A DNA stretch of 7,831 bases. Source: Acidobacteriaceae bacterium (GTDB lineage: Bacteria; Acidobacteriota; Terriglobia; Terriglobales; Acidobacteriaceae). Position 1 is the first letter of the stretch. Each line of letters starts with the position of its first letter. The notes beneath the pieces are model-generated. The model did no database searches and was not told where the DNA came from. It worked only from the letters and a program-made list of their open reading frames with translations. The DNA lies in the NCBI GenBank assembly GCA_025462805.1, contig JAOAPJ010000025.1, positions 1-7,831 of the forward strand. The letters run 5' to 3'. The position numbers and the translations under genes were made by a program. Below are positions 1 to 6,981 of the stretch, piece after piece.

Positions 1-80
1 CGGGTCACTCGGAGCCGGCATCCGGCATCTCTGGTAGGTGATATCCGTCAATCCGCAACCTGAATGACTGAAGGAGCCGC
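1..80. other. Leader upstream of the S53 peptidase gene
   Basis: This stretch runs from the window edge to the first start codon. All three plus-strand frames reach a stop codon within it, and no protein family is recognisable in the short translations, so I cannot tell whether it holds the tail of an upstream gene. No convincing -35/-10 pair is visible. The only clear signal is the ribosome binding site just before position 81. Confidence 0.4.
71..76 (+). promoter_or_regulatory. Shine-Dalgarno site of the S53 peptidase gene
   Basis: AAGGAG lies 4 nt before the ATG at 81. It is the only strong, well-placed Shine-Dalgarno site in the window and it fixes the start of the S53 gene, which matters because the resulting N-terminus has no signal peptide. 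Confidence 0.8.
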
Positions 81-1649
81 ATGTCCCCCGACCGTCCGCC
101 ACGTCCACGCCTTGTCCCGCTTCCTGCCAGCAGCCATCCCGAACCCCGCGACAGCCGGCCCATCGGCAAGACCGCGCCAGACCAGCAGGTCACCGTCACC
201 GTCAAATTGAAGCGTGCGCGGCCGCTCGATGTGTCTGCGCTCGGGGGCCGGCAGCTCAGCCGCGACGAGTACACGAACACCTACGGCGCTCCGCAGCAGG
301 CAATCGATCAGATCCGCGCCCTTGCTGCGCGGCATGGCCTGACCTTGGTGAATGAAGACCGCGCCGCCCGTCGCGTTTGGCTGCGCGGCACCGTGCAGCA
401 ACTCGAGCAGACCTTCGGCGTGCAGCTCCAGGATTATGAGCACACCGCCGCACGCGCCGCCGGTCGGCGCTTCCACGCGTTCACCGGCCCGTTGTCCGTG
501 CCCGAGCCGGAGTCCGCCGTGATTGAGACCGTGCTCGGCTTGGACACCCGGCCCATCGCCACTCCGCACATTCGGCAGCTCTCCGCCGCCAGCCCGCGCG
601 CCGCCACCAGCAGCTTCACCCCGCCCCAGGTGGCGCGAGCGTACGACTACCCGAGCGCCACCGGGCAGGGACAGTGCATCGCCCTGATCGAGCTCGGCGG
701 CGGCTATCAGGACTCGGACATTCAGACCTACTTCAGCCAGCTTGGCCTCACGCCTCCCACGGTAGTTGCGGTGTCTGTCGATGGGGGAACGAACTCTCCC
801 GGCGATCCCAACGGGGCGGATGGAGAGGTGGCGCTGGACATCCAGGTCGCGGGAGCGATCGCCAACGGCACTCGCATCGCGGTCTACTTCGCACCCAACA
901 CGAACCAGGGCTTTCAGGATGCGATCTCCGCCGCGATTCACGACACCACCAACCAGCCCTCGGTGATCTCCATCTCCTGGGGCGGCCCCGAGTCCAACTG
1001 GGATCAAGCCTCCATTACCAGCTTCGATAGCACGATCCAGACGGCCGCAGCACTCGGCGTCACCGTCATGGCCGCGTCGGGAGACTCCGGTTCGAGCGAC
1101 GGCGTCGGCGACGGCGCAAACCACGTCGACTTTCCCGCCTCCAGCCCGCACCTGCTGGCCTGCGGCGGAACCAACCTGACCGTATCGAACGGTGCCCGCT
1201 CAACCGAGACGGTGTGGAACGACCAGCCGCAGGGCGGAGGAGCCACCGGCGGCGGCGTCTCCAGCTTCTTCGGCTTACCCTCCTGGCAGTCCAGCGTGAA
1301 CGTGCCATCGCCCCCGAACGGACAAGGCGGCCGCGGCGTGCCGGACGTATCCGGCGATGCGGCTCCGGCGACCGGCTACCGAATCCTGGTGGATGGCCAG
1401 CAGATGGTGGTGGGGGGCACCAGCGCCGTCGCTCCCCTGTGGGCGGCGTTGATAGCGCTGGTGAACCAGCAGTCTGGGCGCAAAGCCGGCTTTCTCAACC
1501 CGACGCTCTATTCCGGCGGCGAGGCCAGCTTCTACGACGTGACTTCTGGCTCGAACGGCAGTTTTAACGCCGGGCCGGGCTGGGATCCGTGCACCGGGCT
1601 GGGCTCTCCGGATGGCCAGAAGGTCGCCGCGCTGCTCGGGGCGGCATAG
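81..1649 (+). CDS. Pro-kumamolisin, S53 (sedolisin) family serine-carboxyl endopeptidase
   Basis: This is a 522-residue precursor of a sedolisin, an acid-active endopeptidase with a Ser-Glu-Asp triad. Residues about 35-165 form the pro-kumamolisin activation domain, ending in a GLDTRP motif at 153-158. The mature catalytic domain probably begins near residue 172-180, before a TPPQVARAYDYP-like start. Visible catalytic residues are Glu249 and Asp253 (DGEVALD), the oxyanion Asp335 (AASGDSG) and the nucleophile Ser448 (GGTSAVAPLWAAL). The C-terminal calcium site is present, with Asp486 in FYDVTSG and GPGWD at 498-502. Length and motif order match kumamolisin precursors closely. The start is set by AAGGAG 4 nt upstream. 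The first 40 residues are hydrophilic and proline/arginine-rich, with no hydrophobic signal segment, so the export route is unclear. Kumamolisin precursors I recall share this feature. The gene appears monocistronic and ends 9 bp from the stop of the convergent minus-strand gene. The family assignment is very secure; the substrate is unknown. Confidence 0.95.
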   Translation: MSPDRPPRPRLVPLPASSHPEPRDSRPIGKTAPDQQVTVTVKLKRARPLDVSALGGRQLSRDEYTNTYGAPQQAIDQIRALAARHGLTLVNEDRAARRVWLRGTVQQLEQTFGVQLQDYEHTAARAAGRRFHAFTGPLSVPEPESAVIETVLGLDTRPIATPHIRQLSAASPRAATSSFTPPQVARAYDYPSATGQGQCIALIELGGGYQDSDIQTYFSQLGLTPPTVVAVSVDGGTNSPGDPNGADGEVALDIQVAGAIANGTRIAVYFAPNTNQGFQDAISAAIHDTTNQPSVISISWGGPESNWDQASITSFDSTIQTAAALGVTVMAASGDSGSSDGVGDGANHVDFPASSPHLLACGGTNLTVSNGARSTETVWNDQPQGGGATGGGVSSFFGLPSWQSSVNVPSPPNGQGGRGVPDVSGDAAPATGYRILVDGQQMVVGGTSAVAPLWAALIALVNQQSGRKAGFLNPTLYSGGEASFYDVTSGSNGSFNAGPGWDPCTGLGSPDGQKVAALLGAA

Positions 1650-1658
1650 CCATCAGCC

Positions 1659-3431
1659 CTATCGGTTGGTCGCGGCGGAGTCGGCGGTGCTCGGGTGCGA
1701 GTTGCTGTGCGGATGCCGCACCCACCCCCACAACCGGCTGATGCCGAGGAAGCTATGGTGACGTCGCGCTGGTAGGGTTCCGGCCCGCAGTCCTTGCGGC
1801 AGCGGCTTCACCAGCGGTGTGCGAATGGCCCTGTTCGTACGGTTCAGCAACGGTGTGGGGACGGTGTCGCTTACCCCCGCGTGTTCGGTCTCGGCATGAG
1901 TCGCCGGAACTACCAGCGACGGCTCTGCTGGTTGCGGAGCGGCCGGCGCCGGTTTGGCTGCCGGTGACGCGATCTGCTGGCGCAGGTCCCACTCGGCGGC
2001 GGATTCGTGCTCCGCGACCAGGCGCGGCCACATGATCCAGAGCAGAATGACCAGGAAGGCCAACGCCCACACACCGCCCAGCAGGCGCCAGGGCCGGCTG
2101 CTCCCCTTCGCAACTGGACTGAGCGGAGCGGCCGCGGCGGTTCCCCTCTGAGCCCAGTGGGGCCGAGAGAAGGGGAGGAGCCTGGCAAGCCTCGCCCGCA
2201 GGCCTCGAGGCGCACGCTTCGCCTGAGCCAGCAGCTCTCGCGCTTCCTGCTCGGAGAGCCACTCCTCCTCTGTAGGGTCTTGCGGGCTCCTCCGCGGGGG
2301 TAGAGGCGGCTCGCTCTGGCTCACGCTTTCTGTTGCGATGGACGGCGGTTCGGGTGGGGAAGCCTCTGTCGTTCTGCCAGCGGAAGTGGTGTTCGCAGCC
2401 GCCTGGCCTGCCGGATCGCCGTCCAGCCGCCCCAGTTCACGGAAGCGGCTGCGCAGCCCTTCCAGATCTTTGAGGCCCAGCCGTAACCGGGCATGCCGCA
2501 GTCCCGCAGCACTGTTCTTCAGCTCCTGCTCAATCTCCCCGGCAACCTCGTTCAATGCTGTCGCGATCAGGCTGCGGGTCGTACGCAGCCCGCGCTCGCG
2601 CCCGCGCAGCATCATGACGGAGTGGAAGGTGGCGAACCGGCCATGCCAGTAGCTGCCCTCATCGCCCTCGGTCGCCGCCGAGGCGATCAGGGTGAGGCGC
2701 GGCTCGGCGATGCCGCAGTTCTCCCGCAGCGTCTGCAGCAACTGCTCGCGCGCGGTTGCCCGCGCAGCCGCGCTCAGGGCTTCCGCACCTTCGACAACGA
2801 ACTCCAGCCCGGCGGCCTGTTCCGGCAGTTGACGCAGCAGCGTCTGAGCCGCCTTGCCAACCGCGTGATCGGCCGCCAGAACAAAAATCCACGCGTTCGC
2901 CTGCTCTGCGCACTGCAACAAACTGACGGCCCCCGTCTCGGCAGCCGACTCCTCAATGGCGGGTGTCTCCTCGATGGCGGGAGTCTCGATGGCCGGCGTA
3001 TCGATCACTGCCAGGCCGCGCTCCAGCGTCCAGGCGGGCAGACGAAACACCGGGATGGGTGGCTCTCCGGTGGGAGCGACGTGCTCCGGGGCTGGCCCGT
3101 ACTCCAGGCGAACCGGCACCCCCGCCGACTCCGCGAGGGAATCGGGCAGATGCGGTACGGGGCCGAGCAGCCGCTCCAGGAAGCGGCGCTTCAGCAATGC
3201 GTGTTCGCCCAGCAGCATGACAATGGCGCGCGGCCCTGCGACGCGCTCCCGCGCTGCCTTCAGGGTCTGGGCCAGGTGGGCTTCGGCCGGCTTCTGTTCC
3301 GGATTTCCGTGTTGATCGTGTCCGGCCAGGCCAAGACGATCGGCGATCGCCTGCAAGTCGGCGACCAGCAGCCGCAGTGCATCCACCGGGTCTACCGGGG
3401 CCTTCGCATCTACTGGCGGGGATGGGGTCAT
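1659..3431 (-). CDS. Single-pass membrane protein with a degenerate dynamin-like GTPase domain (putative pseudo-GTPase)
   Basis: No named family is certain; the call rests on my motif alignment. From the ATG at 3431 the protein has 590 residues. Residues about 68-90 match a P-loop region in spacing (hydrophobic strand, G75-E-H-A-L-L-K-R-R, then a helix ending LLG), but the usual GKS/T reads L80-K81-R82. A following VPVRLEYG segment resembles the G2 region of dynamin-like proteins. VIDTPAI (142-148) sits where G3 DTPG belongs and is followed by repeated TPAIE units. A strand with FVLAADH follows, then FVVEGAE (211-217) where NKxD of G4 is expected. After this come a helical region (about 285-335), a Pro/Ser/Glu-rich linker, a basic segment (about 405-430), one membrane helix at about 451-468, and a Pro/Ala-rich tail of about 120 residues. 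The positive-inside rule puts the GTPase-like part in the cytoplasm. An upstream in-frame ATG at 3701 would add 90 residues, but they look non-coding and would overlap the MBL gene. There is no good Shine-Dalgarno site. It could instead be an active but highly diverged GTPase. Confidence 0.75.
   Translation of the reverse strand: MTPSPPVDAKAPVDPVDALRLLVADLQAIADRLGLAGHDQHGNPEQKPAEAHLAQTLKAARERVAGPRAIVMLLGEHALLKRRFLERLLGPVPHLPDSLAESAGVPVRLEYGPAPEHVAPTGEPPIPVFRLPAWTLERGLAVIDTPAIETPAIEETPAIEESAAETGAVSLLQCAEQANAWIFVLAADHAVGKAAQTLLRQLPEQAAGLEFVVEGAEALSAAARATAREQLLQTLRENCGIAEPRLTLIASAATEGDEGSYWHGRFATFHSVMMLRGRERGLRTTRSLIATALNEVAGEIEQELKNSAAGLRHARLRLGLKDLEGLRSRFRELGRLDGDPAGQAAANTTSAGRTTEASPPEPPSIATESVSQSEPPLPPRRSPQDPTEEEWLSEQEARELLAQAKRAPRGLRARLARLLPFSRPHWAQRGTAAAAPLSPVAKGSSRPWRLLGGVWALAFLVILLWIMWPRLVAEHESAAEWDLRQQIASPAAKPAPAAPQPAEPSLVVPATHAETEHAGVSDTVPTPLLNRTNRAIRTPLVKPLPQGLRAGTLPARRHHSFLGISRLWGWVRHPHSNSHPSTADSAATNR
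2952..3002 (-). repeat. In-frame short tandem repeat coding for TPAIE units
   Basis: Three imperfect 18-bp units lie here: 2952-2969 and 2970-2987 differ at only two positions, and a third at 2985-3002 is offset by 15 bp. On the minus strand they encode three successive TPAIE-type units (about residues 145-160 of the membrane protein), directly after the degenerate G3 motif DTPA. The period is a multiple of three throughout, so the reading frame is kept. It looks like a duplication by slippage of the G3-coding segment itself. Confidence 0.75.
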
Positions 3432-3493
3432 CGTCGTTCGCAAATCGATCAGGCAACCTCGAGAAGGCGACGCGGTCTCATGCTGCCGAGAAC

Positions 3494-3542
3494 CCAGGGA
3501 ACTACCGTCAACAGTGTACCCGGACGAAGCCGGGTTCCCTGG
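3494..3542. repeat. 9-bp perfect inverted repeat with an overlapping 6-bp hairpin
   Basis: CCAGGGAAC (3494-3502) and GTTCCCTGG (3534-3542) are exact reverse complements separated by 31 bp. Inside, ACCCGG (3518-3523) and CCGGGT (3530-3535) form a tighter hairpin with a 6-nt loop. The inner right arm shares two bases with the outer right arm, so the two pairings exclude each other in RNA. The element lies 63-111 bp before the pseudo-GTPase start codon. It could be a protein-binding site, a leader RNA structure, or chance. Confidence 0.45.
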
Positions 3543-3626
3543 CGAGCGCTGTCTTGTTGAGATGTCGCGACCCCCGCTGGGGCAGTCTAACGGGAGATTG
3601 GGCTGGCACTCTGTGGCAGCAGCGCG

Positions 3627-3651
3627 CAACCCGGTCGGCCGCGTCGGGTTG
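3627..3651 (-). terminator. Possible 3'-end hairpin after the peptidase-MBL operon
   Basis: CAACCCG (3627-3633) pairs perfectly with CGGGTTG (3645-3651), giving a 7-bp stem with an 11-nt loop, starting 10 nt after the MBL stop codon on the minus strand. The position suits a transcript end, but no T tract follows on the minus strand, so it is not a standard intrinsic terminator. It may be a U-less terminator or an RNA-stabilising end. Confidence 0.3.
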
Positions 3652-3660
3652 GTCCGGGCT

Positions 3661-4560
3661 TCACCCCTCGAACGGCTGAAATGCGGGTTTCCCCTTATCA
3701 TTCCAGCGGATATGGCCCATCGGGGTGTGGTGGTCGTGGGTGAACAGCACCAGCCACTGCTCCGGAATGGCCCGGCTGTAGAAGCGCTTCCGCTCCTCGA
3801 TGCAGCGCAGCGGGTCCAGGTCGTAGCCCATTACCCAGGTAACGTCCAGATGCGCGCTGGTCGGCAGCAGATCGCTGACATAGCAGGCGTGCTGCCCGCC
3901 GGACTCGATATGGATGGCCATGAGCTGGTGGGTGTGTCCAGGAAAGAGCTCGACCGAGATGCCGGGCAGGACCTGCTGTACCTCGCCAGGCTTCGGAGAG
4001 AGCAAGGTCATCTGGCCATGCTCGATCAGGGGATCGTAGTTCGCGCCGATGTAGCTGACAGCGTCGCGCTCGAGCTGCTGGTGTCCATGCTCCACCTCAC
4101 CCGCATGAGCGAAATAGTGGGCATTGGGAAAGGTCGGCACGGTACGGCCGTCGTGCAGCCTCGTCGTGTTCCATCCGCAGTGGTCGAAGTGGAGATGCGA
4201 GTTGATCACCACGTCGATCTCTTCGAGCCGGATGCCGCCCTGCTCGAAGCTCTGGGGCAGCAGGCCTTTGGCGCCGTAGATGTCGCGCAGCTTCTCCGGC
4301 AGCTTGTTGCCGATCCCGGTCTCGATGGCGACGGTCTTCTTTCCGGTGCGGACGACAACCGTGTTGGTGCCGAGCAGGATACGGTTCTGCGCATCGGCGG
4401 GCGCTCGCTTCTCCCAAAGCGGCTTGGGCACCACCCCGAACATCGCCCCGCCATCGAGCAAGTAGGTGCCATCGGTCAGGACGGTGATCTCGAAGTCGCC
4501 CAGGGTGGTGCGCGCGCGGACCAGGTTGCGCGTGCTCGCGCTCTCTGCGGGGTGGGTCAT
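3661..4560 (-). CDS. MBL-fold metallohydrolase
   Basis: This 299-residue protein has the metallo-beta-lactamase fold with an almost complete set of metal ligands: HLHFDH at 122-127 (His122, His124, Asp126, His127), His209 in PGHTH, Asp230 in YVSDLLP and His275 in FTHDHH. The N-terminus (residues 18-85) has the paired strands of the fold, including a DGGAMFGVVPK segment typical of MBL enzymes of the lactonase and organophosphate hydrolase-like type. The strand that usually ends in a DTG motif reads IETG (Glu80), a conservative change. No signal peptide is present, so it should be cytoplasmic. The substrate cannot be read from sequence; lactones, esters and phosphotriesters are all handled by relatives. 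The ATG overlaps the stop of the upstream peptidase gene as ATGA with no strong ribosome binding site of its own, which points to translational coupling and shared transcription. A hairpin lies just after the stop. Confidence 0.9.
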   Translation of the reverse strand: MTHPAESASTRNLVRARTTLGDFEITVLTDGTYLLDGGAMFGVVPKPLWEKRAPADAQNRILLGTNTVVVRTGKKTVAIETGIGNKLPEKLRDIYGAKGLLPQSFEQGGIRLEEIDVVINSHLHFDHCGWNTTRLHDGRTVPTFPNAHYFAHAGEVEHGHQQLERDAVSYIGANYDPLIEHGQMTLLSPKPGEVQQVLPGISVELFPGHTHQLMAIHIESGGQHACYVSDLLPTSAHLDVTWVMGYDLDPLRCIEERKRFYSRAIPEQWLVLFTHDHHTPMGHIRWNDKGKPAFQPFEG

Positions 4561-6800
4561 CGTGCTGCTGCCGCCCCGCTCGCGCTCGATGCGGGCTCAC
4601 CCAGGTAGGCCTCGAACTGGGCCAGGATGCGCGTGTACAGATGGGTGCGTGCGTCGGGTCCGTCAATGGAATGCGTCTTGCGCGGATAGAGCTGCAGATC
4701 GTAGGGCCTCTGCGCATCGATCAGCTTCTGGATGAACTGCACGGTGTTCTCCACGTGTACGTTGTCATCTCCGGTGCCATGCACCAACAGCAGGCGCCCG
4801 TTGAGCCTGTCCGCCGTGTTCACCACCGAGAAGTCGCGATACTCGTCGCTGTTCTGTGCCGGCAGGCTCATGTACCGTTCGGTGTAGGCGGAGTCGTAGT
4901 TGCGCCAGTCTGTCACTGGAGCCACGGCGACGCCCGCCTTGAAGCGGTCGGAGTGCGTCATGGCGTAGAGAGTGAAGGTGCCGCCCCAGCTCCAGCCCCA
5001 CCAGCCCTGCCGCTTGGCATCGAGCTGCGGGAACTGCGCCAGCACCTGGTCCATGGCGCTGAGCTGGTCTTCCAGCTGCACCGGGCCGAAGTTGTGAAAG
5101 GCTTTCTGGGCAAAGTCCCGGCCGCGCCCACCCATGCCGCGATTGTCGACGTGCAGCACGGCGAAGCCGTGATCAGTGAGCACTTGATCGAAGAGACTGG
5201 TGCGGCCCTCCCACTTGTTCTCGACGATCTGCGCGGAGGGACCGCCATAGGGGTTGTTGATCAGAGGCACGCTGCCTGCCGCCTCCCTGCCCGGCGGCAG
5301 CATCAGGCGCGCGTAAAGGGGCGTGCCATCACTGGCTTTCAGGGTCAACTCGCGGGCAGGGCGCAGGCTGTATTGCGGGTTCAGCCGGGTATGCCAGAAG
5401 GTCGTGCACTCGCCGCCTGTGACGCGGCACATGGCCACTGCGGGCGGGGTCTCGACATTCGAGAAGACATCGGCGTACAGCCGGGCATTCGGGGAGAACT
5501 CCGGCTTGTGCATGCCATGTGCCCGTGTCAGTTGCTTATTCCCGGACCCGTCGAGCTTGACCGACCAGATCTGCTGCTCCCGCGGATCGCCTTCGTTCGA
5601 GACGTAGTAGACAAGCTGCTCGAGCCGATCGAACGTCTGGATGCCGAAGACCTCACCGCTGCCCTTCGTAAGCTGGCGCACCAGCCGCGCGTCGCCGCCG
5701 CCCATCGGGTCGGCCTCGTTGAACCGGTAAAGGTAGATCTGCCGGTGGCCGTCACGCCAGCTCGTCCACAGGAGGTTGGAGCCGTTGAAGGTGACATCGT
5801 AGTCCATGTCGAGGTACTTGTCGTCGGACTCCTCGAGCGCCATGCGAGTGGTGCCCGTGGCGGCGTCTGCGAAGTAGATGCGGCGATGCTTGTGGTCGCG
5901 GGTGAGCGTCTCGATCCAGAGTGTCTTGTGATCGATCCATCCGAAGCGCGGGATGTAGTCGTTGCCGGAGTCGAGCGGCACCTTCATCCAGACGTTGTGG
6001 CCCGAGCCTGCATTGACAACGCCGACCCGCACTGCGGGGTTCGGATCGCCGGGCTCCGGGTAGCGCTGCATCTCCACTGCGGCATGCGTCGGAATCCAGT
6101 CGGTGATGGGGTACTGCGGCACCGCTCCCTCGTTCATCTGCAGATAGGCGATGCTCTTCGCGTCCGGCGACCAGAAGTAGTTGCTGCGCACGTCCAGCTC
6201 TTCGAGATAGAGCCAGTCCACCTCTCCATTCGACACTCCTGGATCATGCCCGTTGGTCAGCCGCACCGCCGACTGCGTATAGGGTAACCGCCGCAGATAC
6301 AAATCGTGATCGTGGATGTAGCTTACGGCGCTGCCGTCCGGCGCGAACTTGGGATCGTCCCCGCTGGCCGTGCTCTGCGCGACCGAGACACCGATGCCAT
6401 CCTTCAGGGCGTAGAGGAACAGGGCGCCGTTCGCGTCGAACAGGATGTGCTTGGAGTCCGGCGCCCACACATAGCTGGCCATCCCATAGCGGCTGCGGTG
6501 GTCCTTGTCTTTCTCCGTGGTGTCGCTGCTGTGCATGCTGCCCAGCTTCTCCTTCGGGACCAGCACGGAAGCTGTGCCCTGGCTGTCGGCGGCCATCAGG
6601 TCGCCGTCCAGGCTGAGATAGGTCAAACGTGTGCCATCTGGCGCCCACGCCAGCCCTTGTGGCTCATGGGCGGTCAAGCTAGGGTCGTGGAAGATGGCGG
6701 AGACCGTGAGCGGCTGCTTCGATTGGGCCGTCACTGCGAAAGTCGTCGCGAGGAGCAGGGGCAAAAGGGAAAGTAGGCGCGAAGCAAGGCAGGAGGGCAC
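4557..6800 (-). CDS. S9 family peptidase, dipeptidyl peptidase IV-like, secreted
   Basis: A prolyl-oligopeptidase-clan serine peptidase that releases short N-terminal peptides, probably after proline or alanine, in the periplasm or outside. From the GTG at 6800 it has 747 residues. Residues 1-25 form a signal peptide (short n-region with one Arg, a leucine-rich core, VTA before the cleavage site). Residues about 30-485 are a beta-propeller with repeated WAPD/WSPD/FSPN motifs. It contains DWLYLEE, whose Glu200-Glu201 match the paired glutamates that hold the substrate N-terminus in DPP IV. The alpha/beta hydrolase domain carries Tyr518 (NPYGGP, oxyanion), Ser604 (GWSWGG), Asp678 (HGTGDDNVH) and His710 (KTHSIDG). 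There is no in-frame ATG near the 5' end. I chose GTG 6800 because GGAG lies 11 nt upstream and it gives a compact signal peptide; GTG at 6809, 6830 or 6923 are alternatives. Prolyl tripeptidyl peptidases share these motifs, so dipeptidyl specificity is likely but not certain. It is the first gene of an operon with the MBL enzyme. Confidence 0.93.
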   Translation of the reverse strand: MPSCLASRLLSLLPLLLATTFAVTAQSKQPLTVSAIFHDPSLTAHEPQGLAWAPDGTRLTYLSLDGDLMAADSQGTASVLVPKEKLGSMHSSDTTEKDKDHRSRYGMASYVWAPDSKHILFDANGALFLYALKDGIGVSVAQSTASGDDPKFAPDGSAVSYIHDHDLYLRRLPYTQSAVRLTNGHDPGVSNGEVDWLYLEELDVRSNYFWSPDAKSIAYLQMNEGAVPQYPITDWIPTHAAVEMQRYPEPGDPNPAVRVGVVNAGSGHNVWMKVPLDSGNDYIPRFGWIDHKTLWIETLTRDHKHRRIYFADAATGTTRMALEESDDKYLDMDYDVTFNGSNLLWTSWRDGHRQIYLYRFNEADPMGGGDARLVRQLTKGSGEVFGIQTFDRLEQLVYYVSNEGDPREQQIWSVKLDGSGNKQLTRAHGMHKPEFSPNARLYADVFSNVETPPAVAMCRVTGGECTTFWHTRLNPQYSLRPARELTLKASDGTPLYARLMLPPGREAAGSVPLINNPYGGPSAQIVENKWEGRTSLFDQVLTDHGFAVLHVDNRGMGGRGRDFAQKAFHNFGPVQLEDQLSAMDQVLAQFPQLDAKRQGWWGWSWGGTFTLYAMTHSDRFKAGVAVAPVTDWRNYDSAYTERYMSLPAQNSDEYRDFSVVNTADRLNGRLLLVHGTGDDNVHVENTVQFIQKLIDAQRPYDLQLYPRKTHSIDGPDARTHLYTRILAQFEAYLGEPASSASGAAAAR

Positions 6801-6981
6801 GAAAACCACGGCTCCGGAAGAGAGATACACGACTGGTCTGGGGAACGGATCAGTGTACAGGAGCCGGCAGCGCGCTCGGGGTGGGCGCAGGACACCGGCC
6901 AATCGCGCTGTTCGTGGGATCACACCGAGAAGATGATTTAAACTCCAGCCATTGCCCGCCGCTGCTGACCGGCACTCTTCT
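6801..6981. promoter_or_regulatory. Divergent intergenic region between the S9 peptidase and zinc-ribbon genes
   Basis: About 180 bp separate two divergently transcribed operons, so promoters for both should lie here. On the minus strand TACACT (6857-6852) is a fair -10 candidate that would give a leader of about 45 nt to GTG 6800, but no -35 match is at the right distance. On the plus strand TTTAAA (6937-6942) is an AT-rich -10 candidate about 40 nt before ATG 6982, again without a clear -35. A 7-bp inverted repeat, CAGCGCG (6868-6874) and CGCGCTG (6904-6910), could be an operator. All of these are weak pattern matches. Confidence 0.35.

Larger units (their letters stand above)
3432..3660. 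other. Non-coding gap between the MBL gene and the pseudo-GTPase gene
   Basis: About 230 bp with no credible gene. It must hold the 3' end of the peptidase-MBL transcript and probably the promoter of the pseudo-GTPase gene on the minus strand. A TTGACG hexamer at 3511-3506 (minus strand) resembles a -35 box, but no acceptable -10 box lies 16-18 nt downstream. Two inverted repeats are listed separately. Confidence 0.5.

Noticed and set aside
48..1151. Open frame of 367 codons on the minus strand across the S53 gene
   Set aside because: It lies antisense to a secure S53 gene, is Arg/Gly-rich with no recognisable domain, and such frames are expected opposite GC-rich genes with G/C third positions.
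1620..1665. Bidirectional terminator between the convergent genes
   Set aside because: Only 9 bp separate the stops and no T-tract hairpin is visible; a GCCGC/GCGGC pairing inside the S53 end is too weak.
2493..3560. Open frame of 355 codons on the plus strand across the pseudo-GTPase gene
   Set aside because: The composition is rich in Arg, Gln and Gly with no fold-like pattern. The minus-strand frame has clear hydrophobic strands, a membrane helix and dynamin-like spacing.
3432..3701. 90-residue N-terminal extension of the pseudo-GTPase from ATG 3701
   Set aside because: It would overlap the end of the MBL gene by about 40 bp, its translation is polar and irregular, and it crosses both inverted repeats.
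3514..4608. Open frame of 364 codons on the plus strand across the MBL gene
   Set aside because: Antisense to an MBL gene with a nearly complete set of metal ligands; no domain is visible in the plus-strand translation.
4641..6287. Open frame of 548 codons on the plus strand across the S9 peptidase gene
   Set aside because: It is long, but it is the mirror of the S9 gene's codon bias and shows no known motif; the minus strand holds all catalytic residues.
6952..6981. TTG start for the zinc-ribbon protein
   Set aside because: The ten added residues are not family-like, and two ATG codons follow directly before the conserved N-terminal helix.
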